A DNA stretch of 6,257 nucleotides from Sedimenticola_A endophacoides (GTDB lineage Bacteria; Pseudomonadota; Gammaproteobacteria; Chromatiales; Chromatiaceae), in the NCBI GenBank assembly GCA_003062345.1, contig PQCO01000337.1:1-6257 (forward strand), read 5' to 3'. This document shows, piece by piece, positions 1-5,497 of this stretch (positions are counted from its first letter, which is position 1; every line of letters begins with the position of its first letter). The position numbers were made by a program, and so were the translations under genes. Under the pieces are notes generated by a model. That model was given only the letters and a program-made list of their open reading frames with translations, was not told the origin of the DNA and made no database searches.

Positions 1-196
1 CACGCGCCGCACACTTGAGTGTGGAGGCGGAAATACTCAGCAAGCCAACCCAGCGCCCTTCCCGCTCGGCGACATAGCGAATGGTGTTGCCAATTTTCAC
101 CAGGGCACCAAGGTAGTGGTGAGCCTGTATCAGGTCTTGGAACCGCTGTTCCTCTGTGGCGCAGGCTGGTCTGACATGCAGGAGAGATGCGTTCAA
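1..196 (-). CDS. DruA-like (DUF4338) protein, probably transposase N-terminus, partial
   Basis: Read on the minus strand, an open frame enters at the left edge. It contains FQDLIQAHHYLGALVKIG, then RYVAEREGRWVGLLSIS and ASTLKCAAR. The HHYLG motif, the V-A-x-x-x-G-x-W-x-x-L-L block and the KCAAR motif are typical of DUF4338, the domain of Druantia protein DruA that is also found at the N-terminus of many DDE transposases. The short N-terminus before HHYLG resembles the transposase form rather than the longer DruA form (inference). No ATG lies in frame before the upstream stop near 259-261. The best start is TTG at 194-196, preceded by GAAAGG at 201-206. The C-terminal part, including any DDE catalytic core, lies outside the window, so intactness cannot be judged. 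Its lower GC content than the genes to the right agrees with transfer. Family assignment is fairly sure; the start and the mobile-element role are less so. Confidence 0.7.
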   Translation of the reverse strand, partial: MNASLLHVRPACATEEQRFQDLIQAHHYLGALVKIGNTIRYVAEREGRWVGLLSISASTLKCAAR

Positions 197-200
197 ATTG

Positions 201-224
201 CCTTTCGTCCTTCGGTTTGAAAGG
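201..224 (-). promoter_or_regulatory. Hairpin over the likely ribosome binding site of the DruA-like gene
   Basis: CCTTTC at 201-206 and GAAAGG at 219-224 form a perfect 6-bp stem with a 12-base loop. In the minus-strand transcript the 3' arm is GAAAGG, the best Shine-Dalgarno candidate for the TTG start four bases further on, so folding would hide it. Some insertion sequences use this arrangement to stop read-in transcripts from making transposase. On the plus strand the same stem is followed by CTCTTTTT, so it could instead be a weak plus-strand terminator. The stem is seen; both roles are inferred. Confidence 0.35.
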
Positions 225-249
225 CTCTTTTTACCCGAAGTGGGGGAGG

Positions 250-279
250 TTGTCCAGTATTAGATAGTATCTTTATGTT
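250..279 (+). promoter_or_regulatory. Weak sigma70-like promoter candidate for deaD
   Basis: TTGTCC at 250-255 and TATGTT at 274-279 each match four of six consensus bases, with an 18-base spacer. A transcript starting near 286 would have a leader of about 230 bases containing all hairpins described below. The TACAAT box at 359-364 is a better -10 but has no recognisable -35. The true start cannot be decided by eye. Confidence 0.22.
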
Positions 280-299
280 TCTGGGTGGGGTTTCTGTTT

Positions 300-345
300 A
301 GGGCGATTTCGCCCTGATTTCAGGGCCAAGCCTGCTACCGCAGGC
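300..345 (+). promoter_or_regulatory. Overlapping, mutually exclusive hairpins upstream of deaD
   Basis: AGGGCG-ATTT-CGCCCT (300-315) and GCCCTG-ATTT-CAGGGC (311-326) are both perfect 6-bp stems with the same ATTT loop. They share GCCCT at 311-315, so only one can form at a time. A third perfect stem, GCCTGC-TACC-GCAGGC, follows at 330-345. Such alternative pairing is the form expected of an attenuator or a temperature-sensitive leader. The pairing is seen; transcription through it and any switching are inferred. No T-run follows any of the three stems, so they are not intrinsic terminators by themselves. Confidence 0.4.
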
Positions 346-467
346 ACGCGTAAAAGGATACAATGCGCAGAGCTGCGCCTCGACGATCCCCCCCGTGGCC
401 CGGGATCCGTGCCTGAAGGGGCCCCCCGGAAAGAGACGCAGCGGGTAACCGGCCCAGTCCGTGCATC

Positions 468-498
468 GGGGCAGTGCATTCCTTTCCGCCCCTTTTTT
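468..498 (+). terminator. Terminator-like hairpin in the deaD leader
   Basis: GGGGC at 468-472 pairs with GCCCC at 488-492 across a 15-base loop, immediately followed by six T residues (493-498). This ends 20 bases before the helicase ATG. The stem is short (5 bp), so termination would be partial at most. It could act as an attenuator for deaD or be the end of transcripts arriving from the left. No gene on the plus strand to its left explains it as an ordinary terminator. Confidence 0.35.
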
Positions 499-518
499 CC
501 TTAAGGTAGTCCGATTCA

Positions 519-2327
519 ATGTCCGTAGAAGAGAACGCGGCCCCGGGTTTTCGTGACCTGGCGCTCGCCGCCCCCGTGCTCAGCGCGCTCGATGAAGTGG
601 GTTATGAGACCCCATCGCCAATTCAGGCCAAAACCATCCCTCTGATCCTTGATGGTCACGACCTGGTCGGCCAGGCCCAGACCGGTACCGGCAAGACCGC
701 CGCCTTTGCCCTGCCGCTGCTGTCGCGGCTCGATCTGAGCAGGAGCGAGACCCAGGTGCTGGTGTTGGCGCCCACGCGCGAACTGGCGATTCAGGTGGCC
801 GAGGCCTTCCAGCGCTACGCTGCCCACATGCGGGGCTTCCATGTGCTGCCGATCTATGGCGGGCAGGATTACGGTACCCAGCTGCGCGGGTTGCGCCGTG
901 GCGCGCAGGTGGTGGTCGGCACCCCGGGGCGGGTGATGGATCATATGCGCAAGGGCTCGTTGCGGCTTGAGGGGCTGAGCGCGCTGGTACTCGATGAGGC
1001 CGACGAAATGCTGCGCATGGGATTTATTGATGATGTCGAGTGGATCCTGGAGCAGACCCCGGAGGGGCGGCAGATCGCACTCTTCTCCGCGACCATGCCG
1101 AGCGCCATCCGACGTATCGCCCAGGCGCACCTGAAGGCGCCGCGCGAGGTCACCATCCAGCTCACCAGCGCGGCCGCCGAGACCATCCGCCAGCGCTACT
1201 GGCTGGTCAGCGGCGTGCACAAGCTGGATGCCCTGACGCGGATACTGGAAGTGGAACCTTTCGACGGCATCATCGTCTTCGTGCGCACCAAGATCGCCAC
1301 CAGTGAGTTGGCGGAGAAGCTGCGCGCGCGCGGCTACGCGGCCGCGCCGTTGAACGGCGACATCGCCCAGAAAGAGCGCGAACGCACTGTCGAGAGGCTG
1401 AAACGGGGCGATCTGGACATCCTGGTGGCCACCGATGTGGCGGCGCGTGGGCTCGACGTTGAACGTGTCAGCCACGTGATCAACTACGACATCCCCTACG
1501 ATACCGAGTCCTACATACACCGCATCGGGCGAACCGGCCGCGCCGGGCGCAGCGGGGATGCCGTCCTGTTCGTCGCACCACGCGAACGGCGCTTGCTGCG
1601 GGCCATTGAAAAGGCCACCCGCAGACCGATCGAGGCGATGGAACTGCCCTCCACGGAGATCATCAACGACAAGCGCATCGCCCTCTTCAAGGAGCGGATC
1701 ACCGACACGCTCGCCACCGAAGAGCTGGGTTTTTTCTATCAGCTGCTGGAGCAGTATCAGCAGGAGCACAACATCCCTGCGCTGGAGATCGCTGCGGCGC
1801 TGGCGCGGCTGGTGCAGGGGGATCAGCCGCTGCTGCTGACGCGTCCGAAGGCGGCTGAAAAGCGCCATCCCAAAACAGCCCAAGGTCAGGGCGAGAGCCG
1901 GGGAAAAGGGAAAAAAGAGAAGCGCGGCGAGAGCCGGGTTGAGGGGAGCGTTGAAAAACGGGGCGAGCCCCGGCACAAGAGCTCCGGCCCCTCCCGGGAC
2001 AATGACCGCTACCGCCTGGAGGTGGGGCGCCGCGATGGCGTTCAACCCGGCAACATCGTTGGAGCGATCGCCAACGAGGCGGGGCTGGAGAGCCGGTTCA
2101 TCCAGGAGATCACGATCCACGACGACCACAGCCTGGTGGATCTCCCCAAGGGCATGCCGAAGGAGGTGTTTCACGACCTGAGAAAGACCTGGGTCTGCGG
2201 CCGCAGGCTCAATATATCGAGGATCGGCGCGGACGATGCCCCTGGAAAGCACCGCAAGGGAAAGAAAAAGGGGAAGTCAAAAAAGATCGGGAAAACGTCC
2301 GGGCCTGCCACGCATGAGCGGGATTGA
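519..2327 (+). CDS. deaD: ATP-dependent DEAD-box RNA helicase, DeaD/CsdA type
   Basis: This 602-residue protein is a cytoplasmic RNA helicase that uses ATP to unwind short RNA duplexes; DeaD/CsdA proteins act in ribosome assembly, mRNA decay and growth in the cold. All motifs are present: Q motif with F11 and Q36, Walker A AQTGTGKT (53-60), PTRELA (85-90), TPGR (135-138), DEAD (159-162), SAT (190-192), IVFVRTK (252-258), ATDVAARGLD (304-313) and HRIGRTGRAGR (334-344). After a helical region (about 370-440) comes a charged linker (441-495) with 12-residue repeats, a DbpA-like RNA-binding domain (about 497-568), then a lysine-rich tail. Length is close to E. coli DeaD (629). The ATG follows AAGG at 503-506 with a rather long 12-base spacing. 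The gene stands alone on its strand, faces the minus-strand operon, and is preceded by a structured leader. The linker and basic tail distinguish it from the shorter RhlE and DbpA types. Confidence 0.95.
   Translation: MSVEENAAPGFRDLALAAPVLSALDEVGYETPSPIQAKTIPLILDGHDLVGQAQTGTGKTAAFALPLLSRLDLSRSETQVLVLAPTRELAIQVAEAFQRYAAHMRGFHVLPIYGGQDYGTQLRGLRRGAQVVVGTPGRVMDHMRKGSLRLEGLSALVLDEADEMLRMGFIDDVEWILEQTPEGRQIALFSATMPSAIRRIAQAHLKAPREVTIQLTSAAAETIRQRYWLVSGVHKLDALTRILEVEPFDGIIVFVRTKIATSELAEKLRARGYAAAPLNGDIAQKERERTVERLKRGDLDILVATDVAARGLDVERVSHVINYDIPYDTESYIHRIGRTGRAGRSGDAVLFVAPRERRLLRAIEKATRRPIEAMELPSTEIINDKRIALFKERITDTLATEELGFFYQLLEQYQQEHNIPALEIAAALARLVQGDQPLLLTRPKAAEKRHPKTAQGQGESRGKGKKEKRGESRVEGSVEKRGEPRHKSSGPSRDNDRYRLEVGRRDGVQPGNIVGAIANEAGLESRFIQEITIHDDHSLVDLPKGMPKEVFHDLRKTWVCGRRLNISRIGADDAPGKHRKGKKKGKSKKIGKTSGPATHERD
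1890..1973 (+). repeat. 36-base tandem repeat in the helicase linker
   Basis: GGCGAGAGCCGGG occurs at 1890-1902 and again at 1926-1938, and a diverged copy, GGCGAGCCCCGG, at 1962-1973; the period is exactly 36 bases. In protein this gives two full 12-residue units, GESRGKGKKEKR (458-469) and GESRVEGSVEKR (470-481), then a partial GEPRHKSSG. The repeat is in frame and lies in the basic, probably disordered linker between the helicase core and the RNA-binding domain, so copy number could vary without breaking the gene. Confidence 0.7.
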
Positions 2328-2361
2328 GACGTTGTGGTGGTGGGGCTGGTCAGTGCGCACC

Positions 2362-2386
2362 GGGATGCCGCAGGATACGGCATCTT
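2362..2386. terminator. Possible shared terminator between convergent genes
   Basis: GATGCCG (2364-2370) and CGGCATC (2378-2384) form a perfect 7-bp stem with a 7-base loop, extendable by two G-T pairs on the plus strand. It lies 36 bases after the helicase stop and 8 bases beyond the stop of the opposing MazG-like gene. There is no T-run on either side, so it would be a weak or non-canonical bidirectional terminator. Position is its main support. Confidence 0.35.
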
Positions 2387-2392
2387 CCACTC

Positions 2393-2761
2393 TCACTCCA
2401 CCGGGTTGTCGTACTCCCCGGCCCGGCGGGCGTCGCCCCGAACCCGCTGCGCCGGGTAGCGCCGTTCGTTGATCCCGATCTTGCGGTTGGCGGCCTCGAT
2501 CAGGTCGATATCCAGCCGTTCGGCGCAGCGGACCAGGTAGATGAAGATGTCCGCCAGCTCCATGGCTACGGCATCGTGTTTGTCGGGGGGCAGCCGGTAG
2601 CTCTGCTCCTGACTCAGCCATTGGAAGTGTTCGACCAGTTCGGCGCATTCGGCGATCAGCGCCATGGAGAGGTTCTTCGGGGAGTGGAACTGCTCCCAGT
2701 CGCGTTCCCGGGCGAACCGTTGGAGACGCCGGTCGAGCTGTTCGATGGAGTCGCCGCTCAT
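2393..2761 (-). CDS. MazG-like nucleotide pyrophosphohydrolase (dCTPase / RS21-C6 type)
   Basis: This 122-residue protein belongs to the all-alpha NTP pyrophosphohydrolases, which cut (d)NTPs to NMP and pyrophosphate with Mg2+. The closest recalled relative is the dCTP pyrophosphatase DCTPP1 (RS21-C6). Matching features are RERDWEQFHSPKNL near 18-31, the metal site ECAELVEHFQW (E38, E41, E44), the second site MELAD (E68, D71) followed by IFIYLV, and ERRYP near 99-103. It is a single-domain form, unlike the two-domain MazG of E. coli. The ATG is chosen because the family N-terminus begins there and a strong AGGAG lies five bases before it; the open frame continues upstream only as a shadow of the next gene. 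Its ATG overlaps the HIT gene's TGA by four bases (ATGA), implying translational coupling. The exact nucleotide substrate cannot be read from sequence. Confidence 0.88.
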   Translation of the reverse strand: MSGDSIEQLDRRLQRFARERDWEQFHSPKNLSMALIAECAELVEHFQWLSQEQSYRLPPDKHDAVAMELADIFIYLVRCAERLDIDLIEAANRKIGINERRYPAQRVRGDARRAGEYDNPVE

Positions 2762-3174
2762 GGCCGCTCCTCCCCGAGGCCGAGCCCCCGGCGCAGTCTC
2801 AGCAGCAGGGTCCGGGCATCCGCGTCGTTCCAGGGCCGGCTCTTTCCACAGCCCCATGCCGGGCCGGGCCAGCAGGGGTCGTCGCGGCGGCGTCCCACCA
2901 GGTGCCAGTGCAGTTGCGGCACCAGGTTGCCGAGGGCGCCGAGGTTGATCTTCTCCACCCCCAGGGACTGGAGCTGGGCCGCCACCCGGGCGCTCTCGGC
3001 CAGCAATTGGGCCTGATCCGCCTTCCCGAGCTGGTGCAGTTCGGTAATTCCCTCGCGCCGGGGCACCAGGATCACCCAGGGGAAGCGGCAGTCGTTCATC
3101 AGGCGCGCCTCGCACAGATCGAGCCGCCCCAGGGGCAGGGTGTCGGCGGCCAGCCGGGGGTGGAGCTGGAACAT
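2758..3174 (-). CDS. HIT-family protein (histidine-triad nucleotide hydrolase-like)
   Basis: This 138-residue protein matches the compact bacterial HIT proteins that begin MFxLHPxLAADT. The core block FPWVILVPRR is at 31-40, and LGNLVPQLHWHLVGR (81-95) carries the triad region. The expected H-x-H-x-H reads Q87-L-H89-W-H91, so the first histidine is glutamine while the presumed nucleophile H89 and H91 remain; this Q variant is normal in the subfamily as I recall it. DPCWPGPAWG (99-108) is a further subfamily signature. HIT proteins hydrolyse or transfer nucleotidyl groups (AMP-lysine, Ap4A and similar); the substrate here is unknown. The ATG directly follows the TAG of the upstream gene with no gap, and AAGGGG sits six bases before it, inside the end of that gene. 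Middle gene of a three-gene operon. Confidence 0.9.
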   Translation of the reverse strand: MFQLHPRLAADTLPLGRLDLCEARLMNDCRFPWVILVPRREGITELHQLGKADQAQLLAESARVAAQLQSLGVEKINLGALGNLVPQLHWHLVGRRRDDPCWPGPAWGCGKSRPWNDADARTLLLRLRRGLGLGEERP

Positions 3175-3972
3175 CTAGCGCCCCTTCCACTCGGGGGGGC
3201 GCCGTTGCAGGAAGGCGTCGATCCCCTCGGCGGCGTCCTCGGCCAGCATGTTGCCGGCCATGACCCCGGCGGCATAGGCGTAGGCGTCGGCGGCCCCCAT
3301 CTCCAGCTGCCGGTAGAACATCGCCTTGCCGGTGCGGATCGCCAGCGGTGATTTATCACGGATCGCCTTGGCCAGGCGGTAGATCTCCACATCCAGCCGG
3401 TCGATCGGCACAACGCGGTTGATCAGCCCCTCGGCCTGGGCCTGGGCGGCGTCGATGAACTCGCCGGTGAGGAGCATCTCCAGGGCCCGCTTGCGACCGA
3501 TATTGCGTGCCAGTGCGACGCCCGGGGTGCTGCAGAAGAGGCCGACGTTGATCCCGGAGACGGCGAAGGTGGCGCAGTCGGCGGCCACCGCCAGATCACA
3601 GGCGGCCACCAGTTGACATCCGGCGGCGGTGGCGATGCCGTGCACCCGCGCGATCACCGGCTGGGGCTGGGCCATGATGGTGGTCATGATGCGGCCGCAA
3701 CGCTGGAACAGTGCTTCGTAGTAGCCGCGTTCCGGTTGGGCGCGCATCTGTTTCAGGTCGTGGCCGGCGCAGAACGCCTTGCCGCTGCCGGCCAGCACGA
3801 TGACACGGGTCTCCGGCTCGGCCGCCAGGGTGTCCAGGGCCGCCTGCAACTCGTCGATCAGCTCGTCGGAGAGGGCGTTGTACTGGCGGGGCCGGTTCAG
3901 GGTGAGGGTGGTCACCCCGGCGTCGTCCTCGCGCAGCAGCAGTGGTTCGGTGTTGTGGTGGGTGTCGGACAT
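3175..3972 (-). CDS. Enoyl-CoA hydratase/isomerase family protein, ECHDC3-like
   Basis: This 265-residue crotonase-fold protein has the CoA and oxyanion-hole block GKAFCAGHDLKQM (64-76) and GIATAAGCQLVAACDLAVA (112-130), then GINVGLFCSTPGVALAR (140-156) and the C-terminal EGIDAFLQRRPPEW (249-262). The SGINVGLFCSTPG stretch and the ending are very like ECHDC3, a family of uncertain function. The two glutamates that catalyse hydration in classical enoyl-CoA hydratases (E144 and E164 of rat ECHS1) align with Q120 and G140, so ordinary hydratase activity is doubtful. The open frame extends to an ATG at 4089, but a strong minus-strand promoter at 4029-4057 would start transcripts near 4022, downstream of that codon. 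ATG 3972 (MSDTHHN) fits the family best; ATG 4014 remains possible but leaves almost no leader. First gene of the operon with the HIT and MazG-like genes. Confidence 0.87.
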   Translation of the reverse strand: MSDTHHNTEPLLLREDDAGVTTLTLNRPRQYNALSDELIDELQAALDTLAAEPETRVIVLAGSGKAFCAGHDLKQMRAQPERGYYEALFQRCGRIMTTIMAQPQPVIARVHGIATAAGCQLVAACDLAVAADCATFAVSGINVGLFCSTPGVALARNIGRKRALEMLLTGEFIDAAQAQAEGLINRVVPIDRLDVEIYRLAKAIRDKSPLAIRTGKAMFYRQLEMGAADAYAYAAGVMAGNMLAEDAAEGIDAFLQRRPPEWKGR

Positions 3973-4028
3973 CGTTCGGCCCCGCTTCGGTGCGGCTGGC
4001 ACCGGTTGATCCATGGGTTTCTTCGGAC

Positions 4029-4057
4029 ACAATAGAGCGGTTGGCCGTGCATGGCAA
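4029..4057 (-). promoter_or_regulatory. Sigma70-like promoter of the ECHDC3-like/HIT/MazG operon
   Basis: On the minus strand TTGCCA (plus 4052-4057) and TATTGT (plus 4029-4034) are separated by exactly 17 bases; they match five and four of six consensus bases. Transcription would start near 4022, giving a leader of about 50 bases before ATG 3972. The -35 box is embedded in a perfect inverted repeat, which suggests repression at this site. Confidence 0.55.
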
Positions 4058-4062
4058 TGCAC
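4047..4062. promoter_or_regulatory. Perfect inverted repeat over the -35 box (possible operator)
   Basis: GTGCAT-GGCA-ATGCAC is a perfect 6-4-6 palindrome covering the -35 hexamer of the minus-strand promoter. A dimeric repressor bound here would block that promoter. The regulator is not in the window. Confidence 0.45.
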
Positions 4063-4157
4063 CTGACCCGCGACGTTCTGCGGCCGCACCGAATGCTCGG
4101 GAAAAATGGACCGGAGCCGGTCGGGGGTGCAGGAGAGGTGGGCATCGGGCGGGTCTA

Positions 4158-4171
4158 TGCATGTGCCATGC
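4158..4171. promoter_or_regulatory. Second, related palindrome (possible operator)
   Basis: TGCATGTGCCATGC contains GCATG-TGC-CATGC, a perfect 5-3-5 inverted repeat. Apart from one extra base and one substitution it matches TGCATTGCCATGC, the reverse complement of 4049-4061 in the first palindrome. It lies about 60 bases upstream of the nhaA promoter. A shared regulator is inferred. Confidence 0.35.
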
Positions 4172-4228
4172 GGTTGCCCAATCCCGGATTCCGGCGCGGG
4201 GGGGGCGCCGTGCGGTGCGGAGCGGCGC

Positions 4229-4256
4229 TTGGCTTTTGCCCAGCGGCCCCTATTAT
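4229..4256 (+). promoter_or_regulatory. Sigma70-like promoter of nhaA
   Basis: TTGGCT (4229-4234), a 16-base spacer and TATTAT (4251-4256) match four and five of six consensus bases. The predicted transcript starts near 4263, leaving about 36 bases before the nhaA ATG. Confidence 0.5.
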
Positions 4257-4268
4257 GGTGAGAGCGGG

Positions 4269-4284
4269 GCGGCGTTCGCGCCGC
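4269..4284 (+). promoter_or_regulatory. Leader hairpin just before the nhaA ribosome binding site
   Basis: GCGGCG-TTCG-CGCCGC is a perfect 6-bp, all G-C stem with a TTCG loop. It ends four bases before the GGGAG at 4289-4293 that serves the nhaA ATG. It fills most of the predicted short leader and could affect ribosome access or mRNA stability; a regulatory role is inferred. Confidence 0.4.
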
Positions 4285-4298
4285 GGATGGGAGTGCCT

Positions 4299-5495
4299 AT
4301 GATCAATGCGTTGCGGGATTTTCTGAAACTGGAGTCGGCCGGGGGGATCCTGCTGTTCATCGCGGCGCTGCTGGCGATGCTTCTGGCCAACTCACCCCTG
4401 GCCGGGTTCTACGGGCTGTTGATCGAGATGCCGGTGGAGGTGCGGGTCGGGCCCCTGGAGCTGGGCAAGCCGCTGCTGCTGTGGATCAACGACGGTTTGA
4501 TGGCGATCTTCTTTTTTCTGGTGGGTCTGGAGTTGAAGCGGGAGATCCTGGACGGCGAGCTGGCCGATCCCGCCAACGTGGTGCTGCCGGCCCTGGGCGC
4601 CCTGGGTGGTATGCTGGTGCCGGCCCTGTTCTATCTGCTGATCAACTGGGGTGACCCGGTGGCGATGAACGGCTGGGCGATCCCCGCCGCCACGGATATC
4701 GCCTTCGCCCTGGGGATCCTGCTGCTGCTGGGCGAACGGGTGCCGAAGGGGCTGAAGGTGTTTCTGGTCTCCCTGGCCATATTCGATGACATGGGGGCGA
4801 TCGTGATCATCGCCATGTTCTACACCAGCGAGTTGTCGGCGCTCGCCCTGGGCGTGGCCCTGGCCTGTCTGACGGTGCTGTTTCTGCTCAACCGCCGGGG
4901 GGTGGTGGAACACTCCCCCTACCTGCTGATCGGCCTGGTGCTGTGGGTGGCGGTGCTCAAGTCCGGGGTGCATGCGACCCTGGCCGGGGTGCTGCTGGCC
5001 CTGTTCATCCCCTACCGGGACCGGGAGCACCCGACCTTCAGCCCGCTGCGGGTGCTGGAGCACGATCTGCACAAGAGCGTGGCGCTGGTGGTGCTGCCGC
5101 TGTTCGCCTTCGTCAACTCCGGGATCGATCTGCGCGGGGTGGGGCTCGATTATCTGCTGCACCCGGTGCCGCTGGGCATCGCCCTGGGCCTGTTTGTCGG
5201 CAAGCAGTTGGGGGTGTTTCTGTTCTGCGCCCTGGGTGTGCGCTTCGGGCTGGCCAGGCTGCCCGAGGGGGTGGGCTGGCTGACCCTGTATGGCACGGCG
5301 CTGCTGTGCGGCATCGGGTTCACCATGAGTCTGTTCATCGGCGCCCTCTCGTTTGAGGAGACGGGGGTCAACCTGCTGTTTGACGACCGGTTGGGGATCA
5401 TCCTCGGATCACTGATGTCGGCGCTTGCCGGATACCTGGTGTTGCGGCGCAGCCTGCCCTATAGTGGAGATTCCGAACAACGGCAGAAGGAGTGA
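4299..5495 (+). CDS. nhaA: Na+/H+ antiporter NhaA
   Basis: This 398-residue inner-membrane antiporter exports Na+ (or Li+) in exchange for two protons and serves pH and salt homeostasis. It is collinear with E. coli NhaA (388 residues). The ion-binding aspartates fall at the same numbers: D133 in PAATDIAFALG, and D163 and D164 in IFDDMGA. H225 is present in LKSGVHATLAG, and the lysine matching K300 is K302 in FVGKQLG. LESAGGILLF at the N-terminus, VGLELKREILDGEL near 75-88 and LLCGIGFTMSLFI near 336-347 are further signatures, and about twelve membrane segments are expected. ATG 4299 is preferred because GGGAG lies five bases before it and the family N-terminus starts there; an in-frame ATG at 4287 would add four residues. 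The C-terminal SGDSEQRQKE tail is short and soluble. A membrane peptide gene follows two bases after the stop. Confidence 0.96.
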   Translation: MINALRDFLKLESAGGILLFIAALLAMLLANSPLAGFYGLLIEMPVEVRVGPLELGKPLLLWINDGLMAIFFFLVGLELKREILDGELADPANVVLPALGALGGMLVPALFYLLINWGDPVAMNGWAIPAATDIAFALGILLLLGERVPKGLKVFLVSLAIFDDMGAIVIIAMFYTSELSALALGVALACLTVLFLLNRRGVVEHSPYLLIGLVLWVAVLKSGVHATLAGVLLALFIPYRDREHPTFSPLRVLEHDLHKSVALVVLPLFAFVNSGIDLRGVGLDYLLHPVPLGIALGLFVGKQLGVFLFCALGVRFGLARLPEGVGWLTLYGTALLCGIGFTMSLFIGALSFEETGVNLLFDDRLGIILGSLMSALAGYLVLRRSLPYSGDSEQRQKE

Positions 5496-5497
5496 CT

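Larger units (their letters stand above)
197..518. other. Long intergenic region: mobile-element edge plus helicase leader
   Basis: These 322 bases hold no supported gene. Roughly 197-300 is AT-richer and belongs to the 5' side of the minus-strand DruA-like gene; the end of that mobile element should lie here, but with only one side visible no terminal inverted repeat can be named. An 11-base palindrome, AGATAGTATCT, is at 262-272. From 300 on there are overlapping hairpins, a TACAAT box at 359-364 inside AAAAGGATACAAT (no convincing -35), a 6-bp hairpin GCGCAG-AG-CTGCGC at 365-378, a very GC-rich stretch at about 385-460 with several possible pairings, and a terminator-like hairpin just before the helicase start. 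Confidence 0.6.
3973..4298. other. Divergent intergenic region between the crotonase-like operon and nhaA
   Basis: No gene is supported in these 326 bases. They hold one promoter for each direction, two related palindromes (4047-4062 and 4158-4171), and a hairpin just before nhaA. The portion around 4080-4250 is very G-rich, with a run of eight G at about 4198-4205 and no recognisable protein. The open frame running through it into nhaA is a GC-rich shadow. Confidence 0.6.

Noticed and set aside
516..2252. 578-codon minus-strand open frame opposite the helicase
   Set aside because: It is the antisense shadow of a complete DEAD-box gene with every motif present; the product is low-complexity and matches no family I know.
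2324..3016. 230-codon plus-strand frame over the HIT and MazG-like genes
   Set aside because: It is a shadow of two recognised minus-strand genes with coupled starts and stops.
2393..3190. Longer 265-codon form of the MazG-like protein
   Set aside because: The added N-terminus is a proline- and glycine-rich out-of-frame reading of the HIT gene, and a strong ribosome binding site marks the internal ATG at 2761.
3973..4089. N-terminal extension of the crotonase-like protein to ATG 4089
   Set aside because: The extension has no family similarity, and the likely promoter at 4029-4057 would start transcription downstream of that codon.
3942..4298. N-terminal extension of NhaA by 119 codons
   Set aside because: The NhaA family begins at MINALRDFLK; the extension is arginine- and glycine-rich, overlaps the opposing gene and contains the nhaA promoter.
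4392..5162. 256-codon minus-strand frame rich in glutamine and histidine
   Set aside because: It is the antisense shadow of leucine- and valine-rich nhaA codons.
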